Assembly: GCF_003443735.1 (NCBI RefSeq)
Contig: NZ_CP031969.1
Span: 3,534,001-3,598,000 of the forward strand
Direction: 5' to 3'
Length of the DNA stretch: 64,000 nucleotides
From: Streptomyces sp. CC0208
Lineage (GTDB): Bacteria > Actinomycetota > Actinomycetes > Streptomycetales > Streptomycetaceae
Part shown: piece after piece, positions 25,080 to 33,612 of the stretch
How positions within the stretch are numbered: position 1 is the stretch's first letter
How the letters are laid out: every line of letters begins with the position of its first letter
The notes under the pieces: generated by a model
The model's database searches: none
What the model saw: the letters and a program-made list of their open reading frames with translations, nothing else
Told to the model about the DNA's origin: nothing
Translations under genes and position numbers: made by a program

Positions 25080-25877
25080 GTGAGTCACAGCCTGTACCTC
25101 TGCCGTTTCGTCCACGGACAACCCAGCCCCATGGACGAAAACCCCGATACGCGATGTCCTCGGCCCGGTCACCGTGGGCGGAATGCCGGCCACGGGTCTC
25201 CGGGAGTCCTGGGATCTCGAAGCCGAGGACGGCGGTGGATCGGAGGTCCACGGCGACGCTCTCGGCCTAACCTTCAGCCGTTTCTCCCCCGGCCAGATCC
25301 TCGATCACATGGCCGAACTCGCCCGCCGCACCGGTGCCGCCGTCATACCGCTCGGATGCCCGGCCATCCTCACGAGCGAGGCCGACCCGAAACACCTCCC
25401 GGAGAGCCTGCGCGCGGAGGCGATCGTCGTGGCGCCCGAGTCCCTGACCGGCCAGGCGATCCAGCTCGTGATCACCCCGCGCCCTGAGCCCCGCCAACGC
25501 CCCGCCCTCCCCCAGTTCCCGTACCACCCCAACCCCGTCGCCACCGGCTCCGTCACCATCTCCGACGCCCCGGACAGGGGCATCGCCCGTACTGCGTCGC
25601 CTTCGGCAAGGCCGCCGAGCGATACGACGCCACCTTCGCCGACGGCATCGAGGGGGACGTACCCGAAGACGTCGGAACGACGATCCTCAGGCGCACCCCA
25701 GGATTCCTCGCCTGGCAGTCACCGACCTGGCTCACGCACTGCGGCGACGGCGCCGAGTTCCTCGGTCTCGCCGGAGCGAAGGAGCTCGAGAAGTACCCGG
25801 ACGCCGTCGGCCACCTCCGCCAACGGTGGCCGGATGACCGGTTCGACGACTTCCTCGCCTACGCGGATTTCACCTGA
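25080..25877 (+). pseudogene. Frameshifted composite pseudogene: unknown small protein joined to a CbrC-family remnant
   Basis: A GTG at 25080 with AGGAG upstream starts MSHSLYLCRFVHGQPSPMDE, but good coding character moves to another frame near 25145 (RDVLGPVTVGGMPATGL...FSRFSPGQILDHMAELARRTG...LPESLRAEAIVV). From about 25510 the sequence reads QFPYHPNPVATGSV, the start of CbrC/UPF0167 proteins, then jumps frame near 25575 to PYCVAFGKAAERYDATFAD...RRTPGFLAWQ...THCGDGAEFLG up to the TGA at 25877. About 30 residues with the family's Cys-rich motif are missing at the junction. Thus at least two frameshifts and one deletion; no intact product is expected. Confidence 0.65.
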
Positions 25878-25949
25878 CGAGCCCCACGGCCGAGCCCCGC
25901 GTGACGCACCCCACCCCCCACCCCGTTCAAACTCCGTTAACAATGGACT

Positions 25950-26939
25950 GTGATCTCTCCGGTCTCCCCGATGCCCCGGAGCGCCCACCGGCACAAGCCG
26001 GAGGCGACTCCCTACGTCGACCTCACCCGCTCAGAGTGGAGTGCGCTGCGCGAGAAGACGCCCCTCCCGCTGAACGCCGAAGAGGTCGAGAAGCTGCGCG
26101 GCCTCGGTGACGTCATCGACCTCGACGAGGTGCGGGACATCTACCTCCCGCTGTCCCGGCTGCTGAATCTCTACGTCGGCGCCACGGACGGCCTCAGAGG
26201 CGCCCTGAACACCTTCCTCGGCGAGCAGGGCTCCCAGTCCGGCACCCCGTTCGTCATAGGGGTCGCGGGATCGGTGGCCGTGGGGAAGTCGACCGTCGCC
26301 CGCCTCCTCCAGGCCCTGCTGTCCCGCTGGCCCGAGCACCCGCGCGTCGAGCTGGTCACGACCGACGGCTTCCTGCTCCCCACCCGGGAGCTGGAGGCGC
26401 GCGGGCTCATGTCCCGCAAGGGCTTCCCCGAGTCGTACGACCGCCGCGCGCTGACCCGGTTCGTCGCCGACATCAAGGCGGGCAAGGACGAGGTCACCGC
26501 CCCCGTCTACTCCCACCTGATCTACGACATCGTCCCGGACCAGCGGCTCACCGTCCGCCGCCCCGACATCCTGATCGTCGAGGGCCTCAACGTCCTGCAG
26601 CCCGCCCTGCCCGGCACGGACGGCCGCACCCGCGTCGGTCTCGCCGACTACTTCGACTTCAGCGTGTACGTCGACGCGAGCGCCGAGGACATCGAGCGCT
26701 GGTACCTCAGCCGGTTCAAGAAGCTCCGGCAGACCGCCTTCCAGGACCCCGACTCGTACTTCCGGAAGTACACCCAGGTCTCCGAGGAGGAGGCCGTCGA
26801 CTACGCCCGCACCCTCTGGCGCACCATCAACAAGCCCAACCTGGTGGAGAACATCGCCCCCACCCGCGGCCGCGCCACCCTCGTCATCCGCAAGGGCCAG
26901 GACCACAAGGTGCGCAGGCTCAGCCTCCGTAAGCTCTGA
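25950..26939 (+). CDS. coaA: Pantothenate kinase, type I
   Basis: Phosphorylates pantothenate, the first committed step of coenzyme A synthesis. 329 residues, GTG start. [18 protein letters not shown] is the P-loop; [24 protein letters not shown] and [11 protein letters not shown] are type I CoaA motifs, and [21 protein letters not shown] follows. The N-terminal [10 protein letters not shown] segment is the usual actinobacterial start. The gene is followed after 41 bp by a DUF389 membrane gene on the same strand. It is unrelated in function to the pseudogene upstream. Confidence 0.97.
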   Translation: MISPVSPMPRSAHRHKPEATPYVDLTRSEWSALREKTPLPLNAEEVEKLRGLGDVIDLDEVRDIYLPLSRLLNLYVGATDGLRGALNTFLGEQGSQSGTPFVIGVAGSVAVGKSTVARLLQALLSRWPEHPRVELVTTDGFLLPTRELEARGLMSRKGFPESYDRRALTRFVADIKAGKDEVTAPVYSHLIYDIVPDQRLTVRRPDILIVEGLNVLQPALPGTDGRTRVGLADYFDFSVYVDASAEDIERWYLSRFKKLRQTAFQDPDSYFRKYTQVSEEEAVDYARTLWRTINKPNLVENIAPTRGRATLVIRKGQDHKVRRLSLRKL

Positions 26940-26980
26940 GCGCCGTACGCCCCTCGACGTAAGCCTGTTAAAAAGGCGTC

Positions 26981-27901
26981 ATGCTGCATCTGCGCCTGAT
27001 CACCCCGGCCGAGAAGACCGACGACGTGGTCCGACTGATCGAGAGGACGGTCGGCACCACCCACCTCGTCGTGATGCCGGGCGTCGCGCGCAACCCCGCC
27101 GGCGACGTCGTGACGTGCGACGTGGCGCGTGAGGCGGGTGACGAACTCCTCACCGAACTCCAGGGGTTGGGCCTCGACAGGACCGGCTCCATCGCGGTCG
27201 AGAACATCGACCTGTCCCTGTCGAAACGCGCCGACAAGGCCGAGGCGGAGGCTCCCGGTGAAGGGGCGGACGCGGTCCTGTGGGAGCACCTGGCCGACGC
27301 CACGCACGAGGAGTCGACGCTCTCGGCCACCTACCTCGCCTTCATCACCCTGGCCACGATGATCGCGGCCTGCGGTGTGGTGCTCGACAACGCGGTCCTC
27401 ATCGTGGGCGCGATGGCCGTGGGCCCGGAGTTCGGCCCGCTCGCCGGCATCTCCACCTCGATAGTGCAGCGCGCCCCCCGCCTGGCCCTGCGCTCACTGA
27501 TCGCACTCCTGGTGGGCTTCGCCGCGGCCATGGTGGTGACCGTGGGCTTCAGCCTCTTCATGGACGCGCTGGACCTGTTCAGCAAGGACCAGCTGGAGGC
27601 CGACCGCCCCCAGACCGGCTTCGTCTACGCCCCCGACGCCTTCTCCTTCATCGTCGCCGTCCTGGCCGGCGCCGCCGGCACCCTCTCCCTGACCTCGGCG
27701 AAGTCCGGTGCCCTGGTGGGTGTGGCCATCTCGGTCACCACGGTCCCCGCGGCCGCCAACGCGGCGGTGGCCCTCAGCTACGGCGACACCGAACAGACCT
27801 GGGGCTCAACGGAACAACTCCTCCTGAACCTCCTGGGCATCATCCTGGCGGGAACGGTGACCCTGCTGCTCCAGAAATGGGCCTGGCGGAAACGCACCTG
27901 A
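26981..27901 (+). CDS. DUF389 family integral membrane protein
   Basis: 306 residues; ATG with AAAAAGG seven bases upstream. Residues 1-90 are a soluble ferredoxin-like region (LHLRLITPAEKTDDVVRLIERTVG). The DUF389 membrane domain begins near residue 115 (YLAFITLATMIAACGVVLDNAVLIVGAMAVGPEFGPLAGI) and has about five or six hydrophobic segments ending in LLLNLLGIILAGTVTLLL. The family has no settled function; transport of a small molecule or ion is a guess. The 41-bp gap to coaA permits cotranscription. Confidence 0.9.
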   Translation: MLHLRLITPAEKTDDVVRLIERTVGTTHLVVMPGVARNPAGDVVTCDVAREAGDELLTELQGLGLDRTGSIAVENIDLSLSKRADKAEAEAPGEGADAVLWEHLADATHEESTLSATYLAFITLATMIAACGVVLDNAVLIVGAMAVGPEFGPLAGISTSIVQRAPRLALRSLIALLVGFAAAMVVTVGFSLFMDALDLFSKDQLEADRPQTGFVYAPDAFSFIVAVLAGAAGTLSLTSAKSGALVGVAISVTTVPAAANAAVALSYGDTEQTWGSTEQLLLNLLGIILAGTVTLLLQKWAWRKRT

Positions 27902-27927
27902 CGCGAAGGCCGGCCCCGCACCCGCAC

Positions 27928-28022
27928 ATCAGCCCAGCGCCGACTTCACCGCGTCAGCCAGCCGCCCGCAACCGGCCGAGCCTCCGTCGCCCCGAGTTCC
28001 CGCTCGGCCTCGGACACCACCG
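27928..28022. repeat. Truncated duplicate of the glmM 3' end
   Basis: Bases from 27928 (ATCAGCCCAGCGCCGACTTC...) repeat the end of glmM at 28146 nearly base for base for about 30 positions, and the block near 27990-28016 (CGTCGCCCCGAGTTCCCGCT) repeats glmM about 28279-28303. The intervening glmM codons are deleted. It lies just beyond the glmM stop in the same orientation. Confidence 0.75.
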
Positions 28023-28024
28023 CG

Positions 28025-28063
28025 GCGCCCTTAGGGGCGCGGGGAACTGCGCGACCGGCCCCC
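28025..28063. repeat. Dispersed Streptomyces intergenic repeat
   Basis: The stretch containing TTAGGGGCGCGGGGAACTGC followed by GCGACCGGCCCCC is a short element that I recall from intergenic regions of very many Streptomyces genomes. GCGCCC and GGGCGC flank the TTA to give a small hairpin. Its origin and role are not known to me. Confidence 0.65.
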
Positions 28064-28068
28064 ACGCA

Positions 28069-28146
28069 CGCGCACCCGCACCCAACCCCGCACGCGCACC
28101 CGCCCCCGCACCCGCACCCGCACCCGCACCCGCACCCGCACCCGCA
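28069..28146. repeat. Hexanucleotide tandem repeat (CCCGCA)n
   Basis: Irregular CGCACC units at 28071-28107 lead into about seven uninterrupted copies of the hexamer CCCGCA up to the glmM stop codon. The array abuts glmM and could expand or contract by slippage. Related CCCGCA copies also occur at 27918-27926, in front of the glmM fragment, suggesting the array took part in the duplication. Confidence 0.8.
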
Positions 28147-28148
28147 AA

Positions 28149-29507
28149 TCAGCCCAGCGCCGACTTCACCGCGTCCGCCAGCCGCCCCGCGACCGACCGG
28201 GCCTGGTCGATGTCCGCCGCTTCGACCATCACCCGAACCAACGGCTCGGTACCGGACGGCCGCAGCAACACCCGCCCCGTCGCCCCGAGTTCACGCTCGG
28301 CCTCAGTCACCGCCGCTGCCAGCTCGCCGGACGTGGCGACCCGAGTCCGGTCCACGTCCGGGACGTTGATCAGCACCTGCGGCAGCCGCTCCATCACAGA
28401 AGCCAGCTCCTTCAGCGACCGCCCGCTCTCCGCGACGCGAGCCGCCAGCATCAGCCCGGTCAGCGTCCCGTCCCCGGTCGTGGCGTGATCCAGGATGATG
28501 ACGTGTCCGGACTGCTCACCGCCGAGGGCGTACCCGTGCTCCTTCATCTCCTCGAGCACATACCGGTCACCCACCGCGGTCTGGACGAGCCGAAGCCCCT
28601 CCCGCTCCAGAGCCAGCTTGAACCCCAGGTTCGACATGACCGTCGCGACGACGGTGTCGGACCGCAGCGCCGACCGGTCCCTCATCGCCAGCGCGAGGAC
28701 CGCCATGATCTGGTCGCCGTCCACCTCCTCGCCGGTGTGGTCGACGGCCAGGCAACGGTCCGCGTCCCCGTCGTGCGCGATGCCGAAGTCGGCACCGTGC
28801 TCGACCACGGCGGTCTTCAGCAGCCCGAGATGCGTGGAGCCGCAGCCGTCGTTGATGTTGAGCCCGTCCGGCTGGGCACCGATGGTGATGACCTCGGCGC
28901 CGGCCCGGGAGAACGCCTCCGGCGACACCCAGGCGGCAGCGCCGTGCGCCTCGTCGAGGACGATCTTCAGCCCGTCGAGGCGGTTCGGCAGTACGGCGAT
29001 CAGGTGCGCCACGTACTTGTCGAAGCCCTCGGTGTACTCGCGGACCCGGCCGACGCCGCCGCCGGTCGGCCGCTCCCAGGGCTCGCCGCCCTTGTGCTCC
29101 TCGTAGACGGCCTCGATGCGCTCCTCCAGCTCGTCGTCGAGCTTGTGCCCGCCCCGCGCGAGGAACTTGATGCCGTTGTCGGGCATGGCGTTGTGGCTGG
29201 CGGAGAGCATGACACCGAGGTCGGCGCCGAGCACACCCGTGAGATACGCCACCGCGGGTGTCGGCAGCACGCCGACCTTCAGGACGTCCACACCGGCGCT
29301 CGCGAGGCCCGCGACCACGGCGGCCTCCAGGAACTCCCCGGACGCACGCGGGTCCCGTCCGACCACCGCCGTCGGCCGGTGGCCCTGGAACGTACCCGCC
29401 TCGGCCAGCACGTGCGCCGCCGCGACCGACAGACCGAGCGCCATCTCGGCCGTCAGATCCGCGTTGGCGACACCGCGCACGCCGTCCGTGCCGAAGAGTC
29501 GTCCCAC
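28149..29507 (-). CDS. glmM: Phosphoglucosamine mutase
   Basis: Converts glucosamine-6-phosphate to glucosamine-1-phosphate for UDP-GlcNAc. 452 residues from the GTG at 29507, which has AGGAGG five bases upstream and starts [12 protein letters not shown], the conserved family N-terminus. [14 protein letters not shown] holds the phosphoserine (Ser104); [11 protein letters not shown] is the metal loop, GGEQSGHVI the sugar-binding loop, and [15 protein letters not shown] the phosphate-binding loop. It lies downstream of rplM-rpsI with a terminator between. Its 3' end has spawned a broken duplicate. Confidence 0.97.
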   Translation of the reverse strand: MGRLFGTDGVRGVANADLTAEMALGLSVAAAHVLAEAGTFQGHRPTAVVGRDPRASGEFLEAAVVAGLASAGVDVLKVGVLPTPAVAYLTGVLGADLGVMLSASHNAMPDNGIKFLARGGHKLDDELEERIEAVYEEHKGGEPWERPTGGGVGRVREYTEGFDKYVAHLIAVLPNRLDGLKIVLDEAHGAAAWVSPEAFSRAGAEVITIGAQPDGLNINDGCGSTHLGLLKTAVVEHGADFGIAHDGDADRCLAVDHTGEEVDGDQIMAVLALAMRDRSALRSDTVVATVMSNLGFKLALEREGLRLVQTAVGDRYVLEEMKEHGYALGGEQSGHVIILDHATTGDGTLTGLMLAARVAESGRSLKELASVMERLPQVLINVPDVDRTRVATSGELAAAVTEAERELGATGRVLLRPSGTEPLVRVMVEAADIDQARSVAGRLADAVKSALG

Positions 29508-29604
29508 TTGTCCTCCTGAGGAAGCGTCAGTTACGGAGATCATCCGATCACATGAGCCTTTGAGCGCCTTGTGCCGTTATACGCCTAAGGCTGTGATAAA
29601 CGAA

Positions 29605-29638
29605 CGCCCCGGCGGCACTGTGGCGTGCCGCCGGGGCG
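29605..29638 (-). terminator. Terminator after rpsI
   Basis: CGCCCCGGCGGCAC and GTGCCGCCGGGGCG pair perfectly over 14 bp around a 6-base loop, 60 bp beyond the rpsI stop and before glmM. It closes the rplM-rpsI operon. Confidence 0.8.
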
Positions 29639-29697
29639 AACGGACGTACTGCTGGCTCGTGGGAACGAGCAGGTACGAGCAGAACAGGCAGCGAAGA

Positions 29698-30219
29698 TTA
29701 ACGCTTGCTGTACTGCGGGGCCTTGCGGGCCTTCTTGAGACCGGCCTTCTTGCGCTCGACCGCACGGTCGTCGCGACGGAGGAAGCCGGCCTTCTTGAGG
29801 GCGCCGCGGTTGTTGTCCACGTCGGCCTCGTTCAGCGCGCGGGCCACGCCGAGGCGCAGGGCACCGGCCTGACCGGAAACACCGCCACCCGCGATGCGGG
29901 CGATGACGTCGTAGCGGCCCTCGAGCTCGAGCACCTTGAAGGGCTCGTTGACTTCCTGCTGGTGCACCTTGTTGGGGAAGTAGTCCTCAAGGGTGCGACC
30001 GTTGATCTTCCACTTGCCGGTGCCCGGGACGATCCGGACGCGGGCGATGGCGTTCTTGCGACGGCCCAGGCCGGCCGCGGGCTGCGGGTCGCCGAAGCGG
30101 CCCGCGAGCGACTCCGAGGTGTACTCGCCCTCGACGGGGACCTCGGACTCGGTGGTGTAGCTGTCGATGTCGACGATCTCTTCGCCCTCGACGGGCGTCT
30201 CGACGGTGGTCTCGGCCAC
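29698..30219 (-). CDS. rpsI: 30S ribosomal protein S9
   Basis: 173 residues. About 45 acidic N-terminal residues ([19 protein letters not shown]) form an actinobacterial extension before the core, which starts [36 protein letters not shown] and the C-terminal [12 protein letters not shown], whose final residues reach the P-site tRNA, are diagnostic. Second gene of the rplM-rpsI operon, 42 bp after rplM, and followed by a 14-bp-stem terminator. Confidence 0.97.
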   Translation of the reverse strand: MAETTVETPVEGEEIVDIDSYTTESEVPVEGEYTSESLAGRFGDPQPAAGLGRRKNAIARVRIVPGTGKWKINGRTLEDYFPNKVHQQEVNEPFKVLELEGRYDVIARIAGGGVSGQAGALRLGVARALNEADVDNNRGALKKAGFLRRDDRAVERKKAGLKKARKAPQYSKR

Positions 30220-30261
30220 GATTCTCCTCAGATTCTGTTCAGTCTTAGGGGGTGGCCGGAC

Positions 30262-30705
30262 TTACTGCGCGACCTGGGTGATCTCGAACGGCACCGGCTG
30301 CTGCGCAGCGTGCGGGTGCTGGTCGCCCGAGTAGACCTTCAGCTTGGAGAGCATCTGACGGCCCAGGCTGTTCTTGGGGATCATGCCCTTGATGGCCTTC
30401 TCGACGGCCTTCTCGGGGTTCTTGTCGAGGAGCTCGTCGTAGCGGACGGAGCGCAGACCACCCGGGTAGCCGGAGTGGCGGTACGCCATCTTCTGGGTCC
30501 GCTTGTTGCCGGACAGGTGCACCTTGTCGGCGTTGATGATGATGACGAAGTCGCCCATGTCCATGTGCGGGGCATAGGTCGGCTTGTGCTTGCCACGGAG
30601 GAGGTTCGCGGCAGTGGTAGCCAGACGGCCCAGGACGACGTCCTGAGCGTCAATGACGTGCCACTGGCGAGTCACATCGCCGGGCTTAGGGCTGTACGTA
30701 CGCAC
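30262..30705 (-). CDS. rplM: 50S ribosomal protein L13
   Basis: 147 residues from the GTG at 30705, giving [20 protein letters not shown], the length and start expected for actinobacterial L13; the frame extends 13 codons to an ATG at 30744 but GAAGG lies seven bases before the [23 protein letters not shown] and the [19 protein letters not shown] segment are diagnostic. It is an early 23S rRNA-binding assembly protein, cotranscribed with rpsI. Confidence 0.97.
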   Translation of the reverse strand: MRTYSPKPGDVTRQWHVIDAQDVVLGRLATTAANLLRGKHKPTYAPHMDMGDFVIIINADKVHLSGNKRTQKMAYRHSGYPGGLRSVRYDELLDKNPEKAVEKAIKGMIPKNSLGRQMLSKLKVYSGDQHPHAAQQPVPFEITQVAQ

Positions 30706-31042
30706 TTCGCAGCCTTCTTCTTCAGTGGATGGGTGCTGAGACATGGCATCACTGAAGCGATCGTGCAGCTGGGGACGACAATGGCCGGGGCACTGCCCGT
30801 ATGCCGCCCACTGGTAACTGCTCCAGGGAACCTAGGTAAAGGTCTCTCGCATAAGAACGAGCGAGCCAATACACAACGAAGATGCAGGATACCCGGGGTC
30901 CCACGGACGGGTCAAAACGAGGCCCTCACGACAGGCCCCACGACACCTCCGCGGCCGAGATGTGCACGGGTGCCGGAAAGGTCCCGAGGCCAGTGTCCAC
31001 AGGCCCCACAGCACCTCCCGTACCCCGTCTAAGATGCGCCCC
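30706..31042. other. 337-bp divergent promoter region of rplM and the 31043 gene
   Basis: No supported gene. This gap holds the rplM-rpsI promoter and leader on the minus strand and the start signals of the plus-strand membrane protein. A TA-rich patch near 30828-30852 (CCTAGGTAAAGG, CATAAGAACG) is the best place for a minus-strand promoter. No strong hairpin was seen. Confidence 0.45.
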
Positions 31043-31930
31043 ATGAGCTTTGGGCAGCAGGGGGGACCCCCGTCCCAGTGGGATCCCTGGAAACCGCAGT
31101 CACAGCAGCCGTGGAGCAGCGGCGGGGGCGAGCAGACCCCGGACTGGGCCGCGCTCGCCGAGGCCTCCGAGATCCGCAACAGACGGCGCCGGCTGTTCTT
31201 CATCGTGGGCGGCGCGCTCGCCACGGTCGCGATAGGCACCGCCGTGGCGATGGCCGTCGTGTCGGCGGACGGCAACGACGAGGCGAACAAGCCTACGTCC
31301 TCGCTGTCGGCCGCCGCGATCCCCAGCGCGACCGGGACCGCCCCGTCGTTCGCGCCGACCAGCGCCCCGCCGCCGCTGGACCCGAAGGACTTCATCGCCA
31401 GCAAGGCCAAGGACACGGCCCCGCTCAGCGCGAAGATCCTCTTCCCGGGCACCCAGCTGACCATGGGCTCGACCGTGTACAAGAAGGGCACCACCTCCGA
31501 CACGAAGAACTGCGCCGCCACCGACACGGTCCAGCCCACCCTCGGCAAGATCCTCACGGGCAACGGCTGCACCCAGTTCATGCGCGTCAGCTACACCAAG
31601 GACGGCGTCTCGGTGACGGTCGGCGTGGCCGTCTTCGACACCGAGGCCCAGGCGGCGAAGGCGAAGGGGCAGGTCAACACCAAGAAGGACATCGTCAAGT
31701 CGCTCTCGGGCGGCGCGGTCAAGCCCTTCTGCAACTCCGCGATCTGCCGCACGACCTCGAACTCCTACGGCCGGTACGCCTACTTCACCATCGGCGGCTT
31801 CGCCAGCGGCAAGAACGTCACGGAGAAGGACACCGCGGTCTTCAGCATCGGCAACAACCTGGCCGAGTTCACCTTCCGCCAGATCCACCGGCGGGGCCAG
31901 GCGCAGGCCTCCACGGCAGCGGGCGAGTGA
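31043..31930 (+). CDS. Membrane-anchored extracytoplasmic hypothetical protein
   Basis: 295 residues. A Gln/Gly/Pro/Trp-rich cytoplasmic tail (1-50) ending in RNRRRR is followed by one membrane segment at 51-73 (LFFIVGGALATVAIGTAVAMAVV), a Ser/Pro/Ala linker and an external domain of about 180 residues (NGCTQFMRVSYTKDGVSVTVGVAVF) with four Cys able to form disulfides. I do not recognise the domain. Genes of this type next to rplM occur in other streptomycetes as I remember. Start chosen at 31043; an ATG three codons earlier is possible. Confidence 0.82.
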   Translation: MSFGQQGGPPSQWDPWKPQSQQPWSSGGGEQTPDWAALAEASEIRNRRRRLFFIVGGALATVAIGTAVAMAVVSADGNDEANKPTSSLSAAAIPSATGTAPSFAPTSAPPPLDPKDFIASKAKDTAPLSAKILFPGTQLTMGSTVYKKGTTSDTKNCAATDTVQPTLGKILTGNGCTQFMRVSYTKDGVSVTVGVAVFDTEAQAAKAKGQVNTKKDIVKSLSGGAVKPFCNSAICRTTSNSYGRYAYFTIGGFASGKNVTEKDTAVFSIGNNLAEFTFRQIHRRGQAQASTAAGE

Positions 31931-31983
31931 CCCGGCGCGCACAGGCGCGGGACTGCTCGTGAGACCGGCATAGCGTCTTGGAC

Positions 31984-33363
31984 ATGCGAGGGCGGGTCCG
32001 GCTCATAGGGGCCGCGGCGGGGGCGGCACTGCTGGCCCCGCTGGGGATATGGGCGTGGCCCGGGGACAGCGCCCCGGGTCCCCGGCTCGTCCCCACCGAG
32101 CTGCGCGACCGGGACCCCGAGGCGACCCCCGCGGCCCGCCGGGTCTACGCGACGCTGGCCGGCCTGGAGAACGACGCGCGCCGCGGCCGACCGTCCCGCA
32201 CCCTGATCGGCCAGCACGTCGAGCTGCAGAACGAGCGGTACAACGCGGAGTACGGCGACTACCGGGGCACCAAGCAGCCCGGCTACTACTACCGCAAGGC
32301 ACGGGACATCACCGGGAAGCTGCCCGCCTTCCTGGAGCTGGACCTCGGGCCCGGATACGGCCAGCCAGGCTGGGCGGTGGGCGAGGCCCGCTCCTACAAC
32401 CGCGCCTGGCCGAGCTGCCGTCGCGCGTGGGGGTACGTCGAGGACGCCGTGGACCTGGCCGCCGGGGTGTGGGCGGGGCTGCCGCGGGCCGACGACGGTT
32501 CGTACCGCCCCTCCGGCACGCACAGGGAGTGCGCCACCGGCACGGAGGTCTCCCTGCCGGACAACGGGGGCCGTCCGGCGGGCCTGGTCGGCTTCTCCTT
32601 CCACCAGCCCTACCCGGGCAGCCCGGTCAAGGGCTTCCCGCAGACCCGGCACCGCGACTCCCCCGCCGCGAAGGACCCCGGCTGGTTCGGCCGGGTGGTC
32701 ACCGAAGGTACCCCCGAGCACCTGGCCCTGCTGCACGACCTGGCCTTCCTCGCCGACCACCTCGGCTACCTCGCCGGCCGCGGGGTGCCGGTGCTGCTGC
32801 GGCCGTACCACGAGATGAACACCGCGCCGGGCCACGGCTTCTGGTGGGCGGGACAGGACCCGGCCGCCTTCCACAGGCTGTGGCAACTGACGTACGACTA
32901 CCTCGTGCACCGTCGCGGCCTGCACAACCTGGTCTTCGTCTGGTCGCCGAACTCCTGGAACGGCCCCTACGGCCGCGACCCCCGGCCGTACTACCCCGGC
33001 GGCCGGTACGTCGACGTCGTCGGAGTCGACGACTACAGCGACACCCCGGCCGAGCCCTTTGGCGGGGGCGCATGGACCGAGGTCTGGTACCGCGGCCTGG
33101 AGGAGTACCGCAGACCGCGCATCGTGGCCGAGTCCTTCCACGTACCGCTCAACGCCCACCAGCCCAGAACGCTGTCCCGGACCCCGTGGGTGCTGTGGAC
33201 GGTCTGGGGCCAGGCGCTGACGTACGACAACGTCTCGGAGCCGCGCGGCAAGAACACCGCGGCCGACGTGAAACGCACCTATGGGTCACCGAAAGTGACC
33301 ATCGGCGGACACGCTGCAGAGCGGACGCCTTGGGCGGAGATCACCACACAAGACGTGACTTGA
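31984..33363 (+). CDS. Glycoside hydrolase family 26-like protein (beta-mannanase type), exported
   Basis: 459 residues. The N-terminus (MRGRVRLIGAAAGAALLAPLGIWAW) is a signal peptide or anchor. The GH26 acid/base is Glu277 in VLLRPYHEMNTAPGHGFWW, and the nucleophile candidate is Glu383 in RIVAESFH; VFVWSPN and YVDVVGVDDY are further family motifs. GH26 enzymes mostly cut beta-1,4-mannan, a few beta-1,3/1,4-glucan or xylan. An in-frame TTG precedes the ATG by two codons; no Shine-Dalgarno is evident. It stands 249 bp before the GT2 synthase, so it may trim or edit the exported polymer. Confidence 0.85.
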   Translation: MRGRVRLIGAAAGAALLAPLGIWAWPGDSAPGPRLVPTELRDRDPEATPAARRVYATLAGLENDARRGRPSRTLIGQHVELQNERYNAEYGDYRGTKQPGYYYRKARDITGKLPAFLELDLGPGYGQPGWAVGEARSYNRAWPSCRRAWGYVEDAVDLAAGVWAGLPRADDGSYRPSGTHRECATGTEVSLPDNGGRPAGLVGFSFHQPYPGSPVKGFPQTRHRDSPAAKDPGWFGRVVTEGTPEHLALLHDLAFLADHLGYLAGRGVPVLLRPYHEMNTAPGHGFWWAGQDPAAFHRLWQLTYDYLVHRRGLHNLVFVWSPNSWNGPYGRDPRPYYPGGRYVDVVGVDDYSDTPAEPFGGGAWTEVWYRGLEEYRRPRIVAESFHVPLNAHQPRTLSRTPWVLWTVWGQALTYDNVSEPRGKNTAADVKRTYGSPKVTIGGHAAERTPWAEITTQDVT

Positions 33364-33612
33364 TTAACTTTTGAACACATCATCCTCACAAGCGTTTTCA
33401 CTTTCACGCGGTTGTGTAAGGATCTGTGTCTTATCGATCAGTCTTCGGGCGCCCGGGGGGGCATCTGAGCGCGGCTGACCGAGAGCGCCAAAGAAGGCGT
33501 TGAGGGGATGGACCCGGAACCACACCAGTCGTCACGGTGCGCACTCATGCCGTGACGCAGATCCGTCGTGCCTCAACGCGCCACTGATCTCAAGGGGAGT
33601 TCCGCAGTCGTC

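Noticed and set aside
31780..33159. Minus-strand 459-codon frame
   Set aside because: It is antisense to the GH26-like gene and has shadow composition.
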